The translations under genes and the position numbers were made by a program. Positions 1-11,935 of a DNA stretch of 64,000 bases are shown one piece after another (position 1 is the stretch's first letter; each line of letters starts with the position of its first letter). Below the pieces are notes generated by a model. It made no database searches, was not told where the DNA came from, and was given only the letters and a program-made list of their open reading frames with translations. The DNA lies in NCBI GenBank assembly GCA_023853785.1, contig JAJIRX010000926.1, positions 1-64,000 on the forward strand. The letters run 5' to 3'. The stretch is from Psilocybe azurescens (taxonomy: Eukaryota; Basidiomycota; Agaricomycetes; Agaricales; Agrocybaceae).

Positions 1-1118
1 GAAGCGGACTTCCCAATTCCGACTTTCTCTGGCCTCTCCGGCTCATGGCCGGATTCCGGCACTGTCCGGACCACTCAGAACGGATTCTCCGGTTGAGAGC
101 AATCTGCATGATCACCATGATATTTTAACATAGTTATTAATTAGCTTTCGTAGGGCAAATTTATACAATCCACACTGGTGTTTGTAAGTACGAGAAGGTC
201 AAGGTTTGTCACATGTGATCTGGCGGGAAAAACGTGATCACGATTCACGACGTGCTGTTGTTTATCGTTGATCATTGGTATAGCTATTCTCCTTCTTGCG
301 TACTGAATAAAGCACGAGCTTAAAAATATTATGAGAGCCCTGATTTTCTTGATAGCGTCAAGGAGGTCTTGCATAGTGGCAGATATCCGGTTGCGGTGGA
401 TCAGAATTTCGTTACACATCTGCAATAGATCTCATGATCGCGAAGCGTCAATACTGCACAATTTCAATCTCTTGATGATTTTGATGGCTGTAAATGCAGT
501 TTAAAGATTTTCATAAAAGTCACAGACATAGTTAGCATGCAATAGGGTCTAGGTAACATAAACGAGCAGGGTATGAGGCGGAGAATGAGGCGGAGTCCGA
601 TCATGAGGCGGTGAGGCGGATTTCTGATATCCGACTTGTCCTCCGCAATTGAGTGGAAATGTGTTGGAAGACATTGGGGACTTCGAAGAAAATTCAAAAT
701 TTGTAAGCCCTACTACTTGACAAGGGAAAGTATTTTATAGATATGAAACCTGAGAGTGATACCAATGCATCCTAACTACACTTCCTGGTCTCCGAATGCA
801 GAATATATGTGTTGTGGAAACAGAGAAGGGAGAGCGAAATGGTCAGTTTTTGCTTACATAAACAGGTGTTGAATAGTAGTGACGCCTATCTTAGCACTGG
901 ACGTCTCACAAACGGCTTTTAATTCCGACATCTTCGTTTCTTCAATGTTATACACGTTTGATCCATTATTTACGTAGTCGTCCTATGTACCGTCATGCTT
1001 TTCCGATGTCGAATTATGAGTATGTTCTCAATTCTGTCAAGTCTAATGGTACCACGCTTCTTATCAGGATTAAACATGAAAGTTTGGCTGATATGCGTCG
1101 ACCTTCGACGTCTATTTC
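1..1118. other. Left-edge intergenic region
   Basis: No coding region could be supported on either strand. The short ORFs here have no recognisable motif and end without splice-compatible continuations. The only local structure is a short GAGGCGG-type repeat near 573-620. The stretch next to 1119 is the 3' flank of the minus-strand transporter. Confidence 0.5.
573..620. repeat. Short GAGGCGG tandem-like repeat
   Basis: Four imperfect copies of ATGAGGCGG or GTGAGGCGG lie within about 48 bases, followed by CCTCCGC in reverse sense near 640. GC-rich motifs of this kind often mark degenerate transposon ends in fungi, but no matching partner is visible in the window. Confidence 0.4.
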
Positions 1119-3958
1119 CTACATGGAGGCTTTCCCTCTAGGTTCGTAAGGCAGCAATAGCGCTAGTCCTCCCGCGAAGATGATGAGTGCTCCTGAGATG
1201 TATACAGGGACGGATGTCGTTATATCAGCGTAGAGTGCGATGATGGGTGCCTAGTAAGACATGCATCGTTAATTAAGTAGTATGCAATACGGCAGGGGAT
1301 TTGGGAAGGAAAAGAAGAAGGATGGAAGGACTTACGATGAGCCCGAAAACGCGGGTCGCAGCTGCTGTCAGCCCATTGCCTGTCCCTCTATCTTTGGCGG
1401 GAAAGATCTCCGGAGAGATAGCGTATAGGATGCCGTACATGACCTATTCAAAGTTATCAGTTGTCAGTTATCAGGTATAGGTTCACGTTAAGTTTAGATC
1501 TCGTTTCGTTTTTAGGTTTAGGGTTGTTTTTAGATTTAATGTTCTGGCGGTTGGGGGTGTAGATTCGAGAGAAGCTGGACACTTACGTTGCTGAAGAAAG
1601 AATATCCGCAGTTCCACCCCAGGAGGGCGTTTGAGGTCCGCGCGGTGGTGGTCGCGAATAGGAATGCGCCTGTGAGGGCTGTGTATTTTTATAGGGTGAG
1701 ATAATGAGCGAAGGATGAGGGTGGATTCAGAAGGGGCGAGTGAATGTGAAGCAGTCAAAGGATGAGTGTCGATTAGAGGAGAGCTGATAGTAAAGATTTG
1801 GGGAATCCATGCGTACCTGCAGATGTAGCGAGCGCGCCTCGTCGTCCGAGTTGGGGGATCTCGACTAGCCATGTTGCGAAGAATGCGGCGGGTATCCCTA
1901 CGACGCTGAGGATAAAAGTCTGTGTGTATGAGATGGTTTGGAAAAGTCAGTGTATGGTTATGTTTAGAGAGGGAAATCGCGAGGGGATGAAAGAGTGGTT
2001 GGGTTACTTACATTGCGGTATGTGATGTTGAGAGACGCGTCGTCGAAGTGTGCGCCTTTGCTGTTCAATCTTTTGGGAGGTTTGGTTTAGTGTGATATTT
2101 ATGGGATACAAGAAAGAGAGATTTACAGGAATGATAGGAAGTTGTTGTACAGCGTGGAAGCGAGGCCGATTATGCCTATATTTTCATTATTGATACCATT
2201 TGGTTAGATCTGAACCAGGAATGTATTGGATCTACGCACCCCACACAGATATTAGAAGAGAAGTAGAATACGCGATTTTCCTTGTGCGGAATAGCGATTT
2301 GACATGATCCAACGTGAAGTCCGACGTGCGGGTCAAAGACCACATTTTCCTCTCCTCCCCCTCCACTAGTGCTCTTTTCATTTTTCTCGTCAGAATAAGC
2401 ACCGATAGATGTAAGCTGCTTCCAACGGTCAACGAGGACGTGGTGCGATTATACGCCGCGATGCGGTGGATGATGGACACCGCCTCTGCGTCGCGGCCTT
2501 TGCCTATTAGATAGCGCGGGCTTTCGGCGAGAGTCGAAGAGGAAGAATCGGGCGCCCCAAAGGAGGAGGGTTATCCCGCCGAGGAGGAAGAGAAGGTAGC
2601 GCCAGCCCATGTTGTCGGAGCGTGCGCAGGGCTGGGGGAGGAGGGGAGGCGACGGGGCAGGAGAAGTTGGCGATTAGGGGCCAGGCGAGCTGTGCAAATG
2701 GTTAGGTGGGTGGTTAGTGGTTGCTGTGATGAAATATCGGGGAAGGGAAAGAGACGGAAGAGCAGGACGTACGAGGTTGACTAGGAGCTGGCCGAGGCAC
2801 CAGAATATGGACATGAATGTGAGGAGGTATTGGCGGGAGGCTGGGACGAAATCTAGATAGAGTATTTGATTGGTTAGAGACTTGGAATTGCAAAAATAAA
2901 GTCTTGGAGTATTAATATCGCATTGGTTGCTGACCTAGGAAGACTGCTGAATCTATGGGAAGGTTTCCTAGAAAGATAGGTTCATATTAGTACAGTATTT
3001 GGGATCGCAGTTTGCGTCGTGTGCATGAGGATTTGCCAGGTTAAATTTTGCTGCCCTCCAACGCCGACGCCCATGACGGCGAGCAAAGATGCTAACGTGA
3101 TAAAATTCGACGACCCTCCAGCGGCGAGACCGAATACCCCAGCGAGGAATAACGTGATGTTAAAGCACCATCTGTAAGTAATTGCATAGCATACGATCGC
3201 ATAAGTACGTAGTATGCAGTACGTGGAGAAGACAGAAACAAAGACGTGGACGTGTAATGGATTTAAAGTTTAAGTCTGGAGTGAACGACGCACCGTCTTC
3301 CCCAGATATCGCAACCCAGGCCCCAGAACACGGCCCCGACCAGAAGGCCTGCGTTCGCCGCGAGACTGAGGAATGGGGGTGTGAATCCGAACTCGTCGAC
3401 GACTGGGGTGAGGATGAGCCCTGTTATCAGCTGGTTGTTTTATCGGGGTATGTTTTAAATTTAGAATGGTAGATAGAACGTGTGAGGTCTTGACTGTCGA
3501 GATGGATGGGTTTGGACGTACGGGCCATACGCTATCTCTGCATGATTGAATTTATTATTTGTGTCAGTGAATTTTGGAGATTGGGTTTGAAGAAGGATAA
3601 TGATGCTTACGCGAACCACCCAAAGCCTGATACGAGGAAGAGCATGTACTGCAACGGTGAATCGACATGTCGGAAGATTGATTAGCTTTCCATCCGGTCT
3701 TCATGCTTCATGCATTATGAAGCATTTGAACTCTTGAACGCAACGCACCTGGTACTTCCCCATCCCTATCTCTTCGATCGCACGGTTGAGGACCAACGTT
3801 TTCGCATAGTAAATTGGCTCCAATGAGCCGTCATCTTGGTAGAGATTCTCGACGGAGCTGTGGGTCGTATGGGAGGCTTTCTCTGATACATCGATAGGGG
3901 ACTTTTCGTCGTGGAGATCGTCAGAGTTCTGCTGGATGGTGTCGTCGGGCATGGTCAT
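1119..3958 (-). CDS. MFS transporter (sugar/general substrate type)
   Basis: A multi-exon membrane transporter of the major facilitator superfamily, probably at the plasma membrane or an organelle; the substrate is not readable from sequence. The start at 3958 gives MTMPDDTIQQ, a hydrophilic N-terminus, then NRAIEEIGMGKYQ, the family signature just before TM1 (YMLFLVSGFGWFA). Further exons on the minus strand read LITGLILTPVVDEFGF (about 3430), GNLPIDSAVFLDFVPASRQY (about 2900-2960) and ESPRYLIGKGRDAEAVSIIH in the central loop (about 2500). The last exon ends LLPYEPRGKASM at a TAG at 1119-1121, which is the conserved C-terminus of this fungal MFS group. I count roughly ten exons with short introns and saw no frame break. 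The assignment to this MFS group is firm; the cargo is unknown. Confidence 0.85.
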
Positions 3959-4600
3959 GAAGGGCAATGTAAGTATCCTAGTTTTGAGGGGTGACCGGGA
4001 CCGGGACCAGGGAGGTGGATGAAATTTGTTACTTATATACTCCCCACAACTCCTCGTGAACGAAAATAGACACATTGAGAATTTCTGGAATCGAATCCAG
4101 TGCTTAGGCGAGGCATGGGTGGGGTCGGTCTTGGATGGATCCGGATTGGTTTATCTTGGCTCCGGATCAGGAACTTTCGCACCGTTTGTCAGTGACTGGA
4201 TGAATAGAAGCATTGTCAGTTACCAATGACCAATGAGCAGCCGCTTTGTCTGGTTTTTTTGACTTGACAGGAGGGAGAATGTGTTTGTAACAAGTAAGCT
4301 CGATGCCGCGATTGCTATCTTATGTCCAAACATTGGGATTTAAAGAGGTTGGGGATAATAACATAACCTCGGAAGGTTTTTTCGCCGGAGGGTAATATAG
4401 GAGAAACGATCCGATAGGCGTTAGAGAGCAAATGATATTTTGATTTTTCATTATGTGGTAAGGAGGAAGGTCATATGCACCGATGCTGAAGCTTACGATC
4501 ACACTGGATTGGACCCCATGATAGGAGTTAAAAGCAACAGAAATAAAATAGCTCGGGAAGTCAGTCGTATGCATCGATAGTTTACATGCCCAACAACCCC
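3959..4600. other. Intergenic between MFS gene and prefoldin gene
   Basis: This is the 5' flank of the minus-strand transporter (near 4020 there is a TTACTTATATACTCCCC stretch, a weak TATA-like element) and the 3' flank of the prefoldin gene. A 94-codon minus ORF at 4320-4604 shows no family features and is probably 3' UTR of the prefoldin gene. Confidence 0.4.
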
Positions 4601-5514
4601 TCATTTTGCAACGGCGGTGGTTGCGCCTTTTTGCTCCTTCTCTCGTTTCTCTCGTCTGCGTTTGACGTCCCAGTTGTACACGCGAGCGGTGTTTACTTCC
4701 ATGATCGTGAGCTGCTCTCGCAGGAATTCGAGATCTTCGATGGTGTTGTTCAGACTTGTCCTTGTGCTGTGTCGAGTTTGGCTTTTAGGAGGGCGATGGC
4801 GGCTGGGAGCTTGTACGATAGCATAACGTTGGCCTGGTGTTGGATGTTGGTTTTTAGATGTGATATTCGATGTGTTGTGGTGTAATAGACGGACGTACCC
4901 CGAGCCATAGATATACAGTGTCCGTGTCTTCGAGCTCGGCCTCAGCGTAGAGCGTGTCATTCAACTCGAACGTAGTGGTGAGAGGTTTAGCAGGACCGTC
5001 GCTTTCCTCCTCCAGATCTTCTTCGAGGTCGTCCTCATCGTCCTGAGCTTTGCTCTTGCCTTCCTAATAAGATCTTCAACATCAACAAATCCAGTGTCAT
5101 TTGACGAATGGGTGCTTACTCTTCGTTCTTGGAGATACTCCACCATATCCAGCGTCTTCCTGATATCAGGGATTTTCTCCTCAAGGCTCGCCCGACGCTG
5201 CGTCAGACTGGAGTCCATGTATCGGTACTTGCTGAGCTTCCAGAACGAGACCATGTTTCACTGAGGTTGTCAAGTTAGAATAGGCGAGAGAAACGCGTAC
5301 GCCAGGGCATCTTGGAAGCTTTTTAGTGTGGATTCGACACCGGCGTCGGGGTTGCCTATGTATTCATCGACGTCTGCCTAATATTGCAGATCCCTTCATT
5401 GAGTGACCTTGATATTAACGAGAACACAGTAGAGCGTACAATAAAAGGCGCTTTTGGGATTCCTCTGGGATTCTTCTCGTCAGAGAACACTGTTTTGGGT
5501 TTGGTAGTAGCCAT
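4601..5514 (-). CDS. PAC10: Prefoldin subunit 3 (VBP1/Pac10)
   Basis: The alpha-type subunit of the prefoldin hexamer, which delivers nascent actin and tubulin to the CCT chaperonin in the cytosol. The start at 5514 reads MATTKPKTVFSDEKNPRGIP, then the conserved region ADVDEYIGNPD. The first coiled-coil helix is KYRYMDSSLTQRRASLEEKI followed by PDIRKTLDMVEYL. The central part reads FELNDTLYAEAELEDTDTVY, and the C-terminal helix LEFLREQLTIMEVNTARVYN continues WDVKRRREKREKEQKG and ends at a TGA at 4601. An in-frame ATG at 5254 (MVSFWKLS) lies inside an intron: splicing at AAGCTCAG joins ...SFQDALA to KYRYMD, which is the family sequence. About five exons are seen, with no frame break. The identification is strong on the EVNTARVYNWDVKRR motif. 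Confidence 0.93.
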
Positions 5515-5741
5515 AAGACTCAAGAGATTCTGGTCGGAGCCGCAAGCTACAACTGATTTAGGACGATTGATTGCGCGTGAGGGCGCACACAGTGATAACC
5601 CGCGCGGAGGCTCAAAAATTAGGGTTCATCATATAAATTCTGTGCATTTTTTCTTCTGTTCAGATCCCTCAGGTCGGTATCCGTTGTTTTCTTTTCTCTC
5701 CCTTCCTCAAGCTAATACAAATAGCAGTGGATTTTTATCTA

Positions 5742-8699
5742 ATGTCCCGGCTTATTATCAAGAATTTGCCTGTCTATGTGACGCCAGCCAGACTCCGCGA
5801 GCACTTTGAGCAGAAGGGAGGCCCAGGCGGGACCCTCACCGATGTGAAAGTCTCGTCCAAGTCGGACGGAACCTCACGGCGCTTTGGGTTTGTGGGCTTT
5901 AAGTCGGAGGACGAGGCGCAGAAGGCGCAGAGGTGGTTTGATAAGACTTTCATCGATTCGACGAGGATTACTGTCGGTGTTTCTGAGGTGTGTTTTTCTT
6001 CTATTTATCATCTATTTTTTTTTGTGTTTAACAGTTGTATTGTAGGGAGCAGCAGATGCACCACGACCGCATAAACGACAGCGTCTAGATCCCGATACCT
6101 GGCTCTCAGGTAGCAATGCTGCCTCTGCCTCCTCGCCAAAATCAAAAGATTCTTCCACTCAGACACCCGCCAAGGGTGACAAACAGCGCGAAGAATTCAT
6201 GAAGATCATGGAAAGAAGAAAGGCCCCGCATGGGCGAACGAGGCCGCTCCTGCACCTGTACCTGTTGCGGTGCCAGCTGATTCGGCTGCGACAGTCCCAG
6301 CTCACGAGGATGATAGTCAACACAGGGGACGATATCTGATCTGGAGTGGATGCGCCAGAGAATGTCTGCCGTTGATGTTGAGGAGCGGGTTTTTGAGCAG
6401 GACGAAGAGGACGGCGGCAGCCGGAAAAGAAAACTGCGACGGTATGCATACCTCAATACTTTGTTCTGAGCACTTCAGCGTTAACTTATATTTTTCATAG
6501 GCATCTGTCCCCATAACGGTTGACGCTTCTCAACCTGTCGACCCTACAAAAGAAACGATCCTAAGACATCCCGATTGTTCGTCCGAAATTTGCCTTTTCA
6601 TGTACGGATGAGGAGCTTGCGGCGCTGTTCAAGCCCTTTGGACAGATATCTCAGGTGAGAATTGCTTTCCTTCTTTTCTTGACTTCCCTTCTGTGTTTCG
6701 TACGAGACACGAACAAAAAGATGACATATATATAGGGACATCAGACCTTCGGGAATGCTGATCCTCTTGGAATACCGATAGTAGAAAATTTATCTGATTC
6801 TCTTCCTCGTCCTCAATGTTCTGAAATTATATTTTCCGAATCTTTGTGCTGACTCTTTTTCCTAGGTAAATATCTATTTCGCATCAAGCATCTTAAAGAT
6901 GTATAAAATAAATAGGGACATCAGACCTTCGGGCATGTTGATCCTTTGCGGAATACCGATAGTAGAAACTTTTCTGATCTTCGTTACTTTCTTATTCGTC
7001 GGAATTTTTCTTACGTTTGCATTCTCTCATTGTAGATCCATACCCCTCGCGATCTACGACGAAGCAGCACAAAGGCCTGGCCTATGTCACCTTCGCTCAG
7101 CCCGCCGACGCGCTAGCCGCGTACGAAGCTCTTGACAGGAAATCGTTCCAAGGGCGTCTTCTCCATATACTCGCGGCTGTTGATAGGAAGGGCAAGCCGG
7201 AGGCGGCGGAGGGTGAAGGCCACAAGAAGAGTTTGAAGGAGGAGAAGAATTCGAAGCGGAAGGCGATGGCGGGGCAGGAGTTTAATTGGAGCATGCTGTA
7301 TATGAATGTACGTACTTGTCGTTTTGTTAATACAATTTTTCTTGAACCAACAAATTATGTTTATCTGTCACTAGAGCGATGCCGTTGCTCTTCGATCGCA
7401 GCGCGTATGAACATCGATAAGTCGGAGATCCTGAACCCAGAAACGGGAGATAACGCAGCCGTGAAGCTCGCTCTCGCTGAGACGCACATCATCCAGGAGA
7501 CGAAATCGTACCTCGAATCGCAGGGCGTGCTCTTGTCGTCGTTCAGCTCCAAAGCGCGTTCAGATACCACCATCCTCGTCAAGAACATACCCTACGGGAC
7601 TACCGCTGACCAAATTCGGGAGCTGTTCGAGCCTCATGGGGAACTCAGCAGGGTGCTGGTCCCGCCGGCCGGCACGATGGCGGTGGTCGACTTTGTGATC
7701 CCGGATGAGGCGAAAAAGGGGTTTAGCGCTGTTGCGTATAGGAGGCTGGGGAATTCGGTGGTGTATTTGGAGAAGGGCCCGCTGGGGATGTTCGTGGAGG
7801 GCTTTGTGCCGCCTGTGAAAGGCACTACAACAGCAGTGCCCACGGCGGCGATGCACGCGGTGCGCATTCATGAGCAAGTTGCGGACGCTCCGGGCGACGG
7901 AGCAGGCGAAGGCGAAGGCGAGCCGTCGATCCACGGCGGCTCGACATTGTACGTCAAGAATCTCGCATTTGCGACGACGCAAGAACGCCTCGCGAAAGTA
8001 TTCTCGCACCTCCTCGTTCTCATTCGCTAGGGTTCAGACCAAGCCCGATCCGAAGCGCCCCGACGGGAGTGCGCGTCTCAGCATGGGGTACGGGTTCTTG
8101 GGTTTCAAGGACGCGGAGGGCGCGCGGCAGGCGATGAAGAGCGTGCAGGGGTTCGTGCTCGATGGGCATGCGTTGCATGTGTCGTTTGCTGGGCGCGGGG
8201 CGGATGAGGGCGAGGCGGGTAAGAAAGGCAAGGATGAGGCGACAGGGACGGGCAAGAGCAGAACGACGAAGATGATTGTGAAGAATGTGCCGTTTGAGGC
8301 TACGAAGAAGGATATGCGGGATTTGTTTGGGTGCGTTTTTTATTCGCCTTTTCTTTTTTTTTTTTGTTCCAGATGACTGATTTCCCATTAATATGATAGT
8401 GCTCATGGACATCTCAAATCCGTGCGTCTCCCAAGAAATTCGACTCTCGTTCGCGCGGTTTCGCTTTCCTCGAGTTCGTGTCACGGCATGAAGCGGAGAA
8501 CGCGTATAATACCCTCCGGCATACCCATTTCCTCGGGCGGCATTTGGTGCTGGAGTGGGCGGAGGAGGCCGAGCAGGACATCGAGGTATTGCGGAAGAAG
8601 GCCGGGGTGGGGTATGGTGCGGGCAAGGCTATGCCTGGAAGGAAGAGGAAGTTGGATATGGGCAGGGATGCGGAGGAGGATGTGGATGGTTTGGAGTGA
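5742..8699 (+). CDS. MRD1: Multiple-RRM rRNA-processing protein Mrd1/RBM19
   Basis: A nucleolar RNA-binding protein needed in yeast for early 35S pre-rRNA cleavages and 40S assembly. The start MSRLIIKNLPVYVTPARLRE opens RRM1 (RRFGFVGFKSEDEAQ is its RNP1). A linker contains SDLEWMRQRMSAVDVEE. RRM2 begins TSRLFVRNLPF near 6566 and continues KGLAYVTFAQPADA. Then come TTILVKNIPYGTTADQIREL (RRM3), STLYVKNLAFATTQERLAKV (RRM4) and MIVKNVPFEATKKDM with RGFAFLEFVSRHEAENA (RRM5). The end is KRKLDMGRDAEEDVDGLE, TGA at 8697. The frame breaks at least six times (about 6215, 6325, 6562, 6595-6598, 8010, 8436-8438), mostly one base short in a homopolymer. As Mrd1 is normally single-copy and essential, sequence error is likelier than a pseudogene. 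Intron 2 carries a 180-base duplication. Confidence 0.88.
6735..6980. repeat. Tandem duplication inside an Mrd1 intron
   Basis: A block of about 65 bases starting GGGACATCAGACCTTCGGG occurs at 6735-6799 and again, with some substitutions, at 6915-6980, exactly 180 bases later. A plausible acceptor (TTTTTCCTAG) lies between the copies at about 6866, and the true downstream exon begins after TTGTAG near 7035. The copies sit between the RRM2 halves (GQISQ upstream, KGLAYVTF downstream), so they lie in an intron or replace a mini-exon. Confidence 0.7.
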
Positions 8700-8869
8700 T
8701 TGCACTCTTTTTCTTTTCTTTGTGTACTTGTCCCATGATTTTTGTGTATTATTCGTATTTCGCCGGCATGGCTATAATTCATTCCTATGGATCTTATTGC
8801 AGATGAATGATACTTGGAGATGAGGCTTCCCAGAAACACTTTATTTATGTCCTGTAGAATACATTTTTA

Positions 8870-9426
8870 TGCTAACTAAACTGGCTCTGTAACGGAGAAT
8901 TAAGTCTACATAAAAATCCTACATACTTGTGGCGACGCATTCAGCGCACGGGATCACGAGAAAGGCTTTTCCGAGCTGAACGCCTGGACACATGGACGTG
9001 CGGACAGGCTCAGTATGTTCCAGATATCTAGAAGAGTTTGAACTGGGATATCCGTTAGATGTATGGTCCTGGACGGTAAGTGCGTGGCTTCTTGAAGCGC
9101 TTGGTCGATGAATGATCTATTGAGAATCGTGACATTGTCCATGGATCAAGCTCAAGTTTTATGAGGTCACGTTGAAGTACGGGGTTGCGATATAATACGC
9201 AATGGGAGGAGAATTCGACCCACCCCTTTGCTATGCATCCACGAAGACGCAGATGCTGGACGGCTGGTCAAGGGAGCGTCTGTGATAGTTTCAATCCTCG
9301 ACAGCTGGTCTCGATTCAACTTAGAAATGTTTTCGAAAGAGAAGTCTGAATTCAATTTTTGTTTCTGTACATACACGATGGATATTCAGACTGGTAGATA
9401 AATTATCGAATCAATGAATGACCAGA
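8870..9426. other. Intergenic with minus-strand ORF scraps
   Basis: Two short minus-strand ORFs (8954-9142 and 9167-9376) have no recognisable domain and are separated by stop codons. They could be remnants of a gene or the 3' region of the MYND gene. I cannot support a functional gene here. Confidence 0.35.
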
Positions 9427-10188
9427 TTACAAAACGATCCCGTTGTTTAATATGTTCATTAAGGGCTCGATCCAAGGTTGTCCGGGCACTAAGTTCAGAG
9501 TCTCCTCTCTGAAGGAAACAGAGTAGTTGAACATCAGATTTTTCTCAATGTCGCTGACTATCACCATTATTCCACCAAGGTTTCCGTTCTCTATGCATAA
9601 GTTTCTGAAGTTGAGCAACCGGCTACGGTATTCTTCGCACTCCTCCGCGCCGAAATACTCTAGAGACTCTCGAGAGTCCAGAGGCAGCACTGCCGCGTCA
9701 ACCATTGTGAAGGAATTTTGCGGCTTTGTCGCGCTCGGGTTAGACTTGACTTTGATGAGGACGATGTCACGAAGGCCCCGTGTGGGGTCGAGGGCAAGGT
9801 CGAGGGCAACGAGGCCGAACTGTGAGATTGTAGGTTTGTGCCTGTCGCAGAATGCGCGTAAAGGTTTGAATGGGTCGGCTTCGTGTGAGGCAGATTCAGG
9901 TAGCATGGCTGCAGCAGCAGCTGCTGCTCGCTCTTGTTTATTCAGCCTACATGTAGCTTTGTGGTGGGGCCAAGCTTCCTTTGGCATGTTCGATTCTGAG
10001 GATGTAGAAAGAGATGAGTCCTCTTTCGTATATGGAGACTTGGAAAGAATGAAAATTACACAGTACAGGGCAATCATGCAGCCCTTGCACCTGGAAAGGG
10101 AGGCACCGTCAAGTCTGGACTTTCCACAATGTAAGTTTTGACATGCAGTGTATAGTTTTCGTGCGAATTGTTTGGGTTCTGATGGCAT
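9427..10188 (-). CDS. MYND-type zinc-finger protein
   Basis: A putative protein-interaction or regulatory factor with an N-terminal MYND finger and a C-terminal domain of about 150 residues that I do not recognise. MYND fingers bind proline-rich partners and are very numerous in mushroom genomes; no specific role can be given. The start at 10188 gives MPSEPKQFARKLYTACQNLHC. The Cys/His series runs CQNLHC, CKGCMIALYC, then CQKEAWPHHKATC, with an intron (GTAATT...CCTCAG) splitting the finger. Within CQKEAW the frame needs one more A in a three-A run at 9980-9982 (T on plus). Without it the ORF reads through the intron and the fifth Cys is lost. The C-terminal domain includes FGLVALDLALDPTRGLRDIV and VSFREETLNLVPGQPWIEPL. 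A damaged tandem copy lies about 650 bases upstream. Confidence 0.75.
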   Translation of the reverse strand: MPSEPKQFARKLYTACQNLHCGKSRLDGASLSRCKGCMIALYCVIFILSKSPYTKEDSSLSTSSESNMPKEAWPHHKATCRLNKQERAAAAAAAMLPESASHEADPFKPLRAFCDRHKPTISQFGLVALDLALDPTRGLRDIVLIKVKSNPSATKPQNSFTMVDAAVLPLDSRESLEYFGAEECEEYRSRLLNFRNLCIENGNLGGIMVIVSDIEKNLMFNYSVSFREETLNLVPGQPWIEPLMNILNNGIVL

Positions 10189-10829
10189 GGTGATTGCGTA
10201 GATATAGAAGAGAATTTTCGGAGAGAAAGTAGATAGTTTGTATCTGTGAACCTCTTGGGCGACCGGAAAATGTAAGGTAGAGAAAAAGTAAGAGGAAAGG
10301 GCCCACACTATTTAACAGCATGGATAATTGCACGGAACAACCGTTTTCGGGTTGGATCATGTGAACATGACTGAAAATATGTCCTCATTCTGGGATAGTG
10401 GCCCATTGTTCTTGCATTATGCGACTTCTGACCGATGTTCGCGACAATCAAGGGCCAACAGGGGCCAACTTAATGGCACCAATTGGTACACGTGATCGTG
10501 TTTTAAAGGGTAGTAGTTATCAGGTGGACCAAGTATCCAGAAGCCTGCCTTAGTCGTGAAGATAATAGCTGTACAATGAAATGCAATGACTAAAAAGAGG
10601 GCGCGCAGGTGAAGCCAATAGTTGAAAAGGTCTATTGTATTATACAGATAGGAGTTTCGAAGTTGCTTCGAAGCACTTAAAACATTGTGGAAAGGTCAAG
10701 TTCATCTTTGTCGCTGTTGTAGATACGGCATACATTAAATACAGATAGTCATCTTGGTGTAAATTGGTCCTTAAGTCAACCAATGCATTAATTGACGTCC
10801 CAATTGCTCATTATTTTCATTATCGGCTC

Positions 10830-11480
10830 TACCCATAGTTGACCGGCACCAAGTTCAGGGTATTCTCTCTAAAATGCTTGGCAATGATCATCATCAATTC
10901 TGAAAAGATGTTGATAACGAACACCATTACTCCACCAAGGTCGCCCTTCCCCTGCGGTGTGGTCTGAAGTCACTCAACTCGCGGCGAACGCCTTCGTATT
11001 TTTTGCTCAGTCTAAGAACTCTAGAGAGTCTGGAGTCCAGCGTTAGCACTTTAGCCTCTAATACTTTGAAGTTTTTATGTGTTCCTATTGGGCGCGGGTT
11101 GGGTCTGACTTTGATGAGGAACATGTCGCTCAGGCTTCACGTAGGGCCAACTGCGAGGTCGAGGGCGACGAGACTGTATTTTGAGATGGTGACTCGATGG
11201 TATGCGCAGAAATCACGTAAAGGCTGAAGCAGATCGACTTGGTTCGAGGTGGAAAAGAGTGCCAAATCTGCCGTTGCGTTGGGCCTACAAATTGGGCCGT
11301 GGAACGGCAAAGTTGTTCTTTGGAATTCTGGTCTCTGGGGATCTAGAGAGAGAGATGAGTACTTCTATCGTATCAAGTGGGTGAAGGAATCGAGGCTTAC
11401 GCAGTGGACCGATATCATGTCGCATCTACACATTAAAGTGCAACGGACGAGGTTGAAATTTCTGCAGGGGATATTATGAC
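10830..11480 (-). pseudogene. Decayed tandem copy of the MYND gene
   Basis: The minus strand resembles the neighbouring gene over most of its length: LRDFCAYHRVTISKYSLVAL matches LRAFCDRHKPTISQFGLVAL, LIKVRPNPRPIGTHKNFKV matches LIKVKSNPSATKPQNSFTM, and FRENTLNLVP matches FREETLNLVP. It is broken. The codon equal to CGA (Arg) in PTRGL is TGA at 11137-11139, a C-to-T change. The finger has lost its regular Cys spacing, the C-terminus is truncated and frames shift. Flanks are also alike: both copies have CACGTGATCGTGT upstream (about 10490 and 11790), so a unit of roughly 1.3 kb was duplicated. Unlike other breaks in this window, the nonsense change is a substitution and supports true decay. 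Confidence 0.8.
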
Positions 11481-11935
11481 AAGGTTTCTTAGACATTCGT
11501 CGTCGGTAAACTTCTAGGCCTGCCGATGACATGGTAACTGTTTAATATAGAAAGTCTATGTAGAGAGGAAATTAAATTGAAGGCAACAAAGAAAGTAAAG
11601 GGGAAAGATGCACGCACGGTATACGATAATTTTATTTTAGTATTAAGCACCATCTAGAATATGTGTTCAGGTATAAAAATATAAAGTTTGAGTGTATTCC
11701 GGGGAAATGGAGCTATCGTTCAGGCATTGTTCAGCATCTCATTCACTTAGGTAACATCGTGTTCCGAAATTGGATGCCATTAATTAATTCACGTGATCGT
11801 GTCGTTCTCACGCTCTCGTTCCCGATCAAATGGCCATCAAAAATAAATGACTCTTCCTTTCATACCATCACCATATCCCCAGTTTCCAGCCTCCTTTTCT
11901 TTTCTGTAAAAAATCATACTAAACAAGCACAACCG

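Noticed and set aside
4961..5254. ATG at 5254 (MVSFWKLS) as the start of prefoldin subunit 3
   Set aside because: It lies inside an intron. The acceptor AAGCTCAG just after it joins the upstream exons to KYRYMD and restores the family N-terminus starting at 5514.
6159..6456. Minus-strand ORFs over the Mrd1 linker
   Set aside because: They are shadows of the plus-strand coding sequence, which carries a clear conserved segment (SDLEWMRQRM) in the opposite direction.
9427..10308. Intronless 293-residue reading of the MYND gene
   Set aside because: It reads through a GT-AG intron and loses the Cys pair of the finger. Splicing plus one missing base gives a canonical MYND finger.
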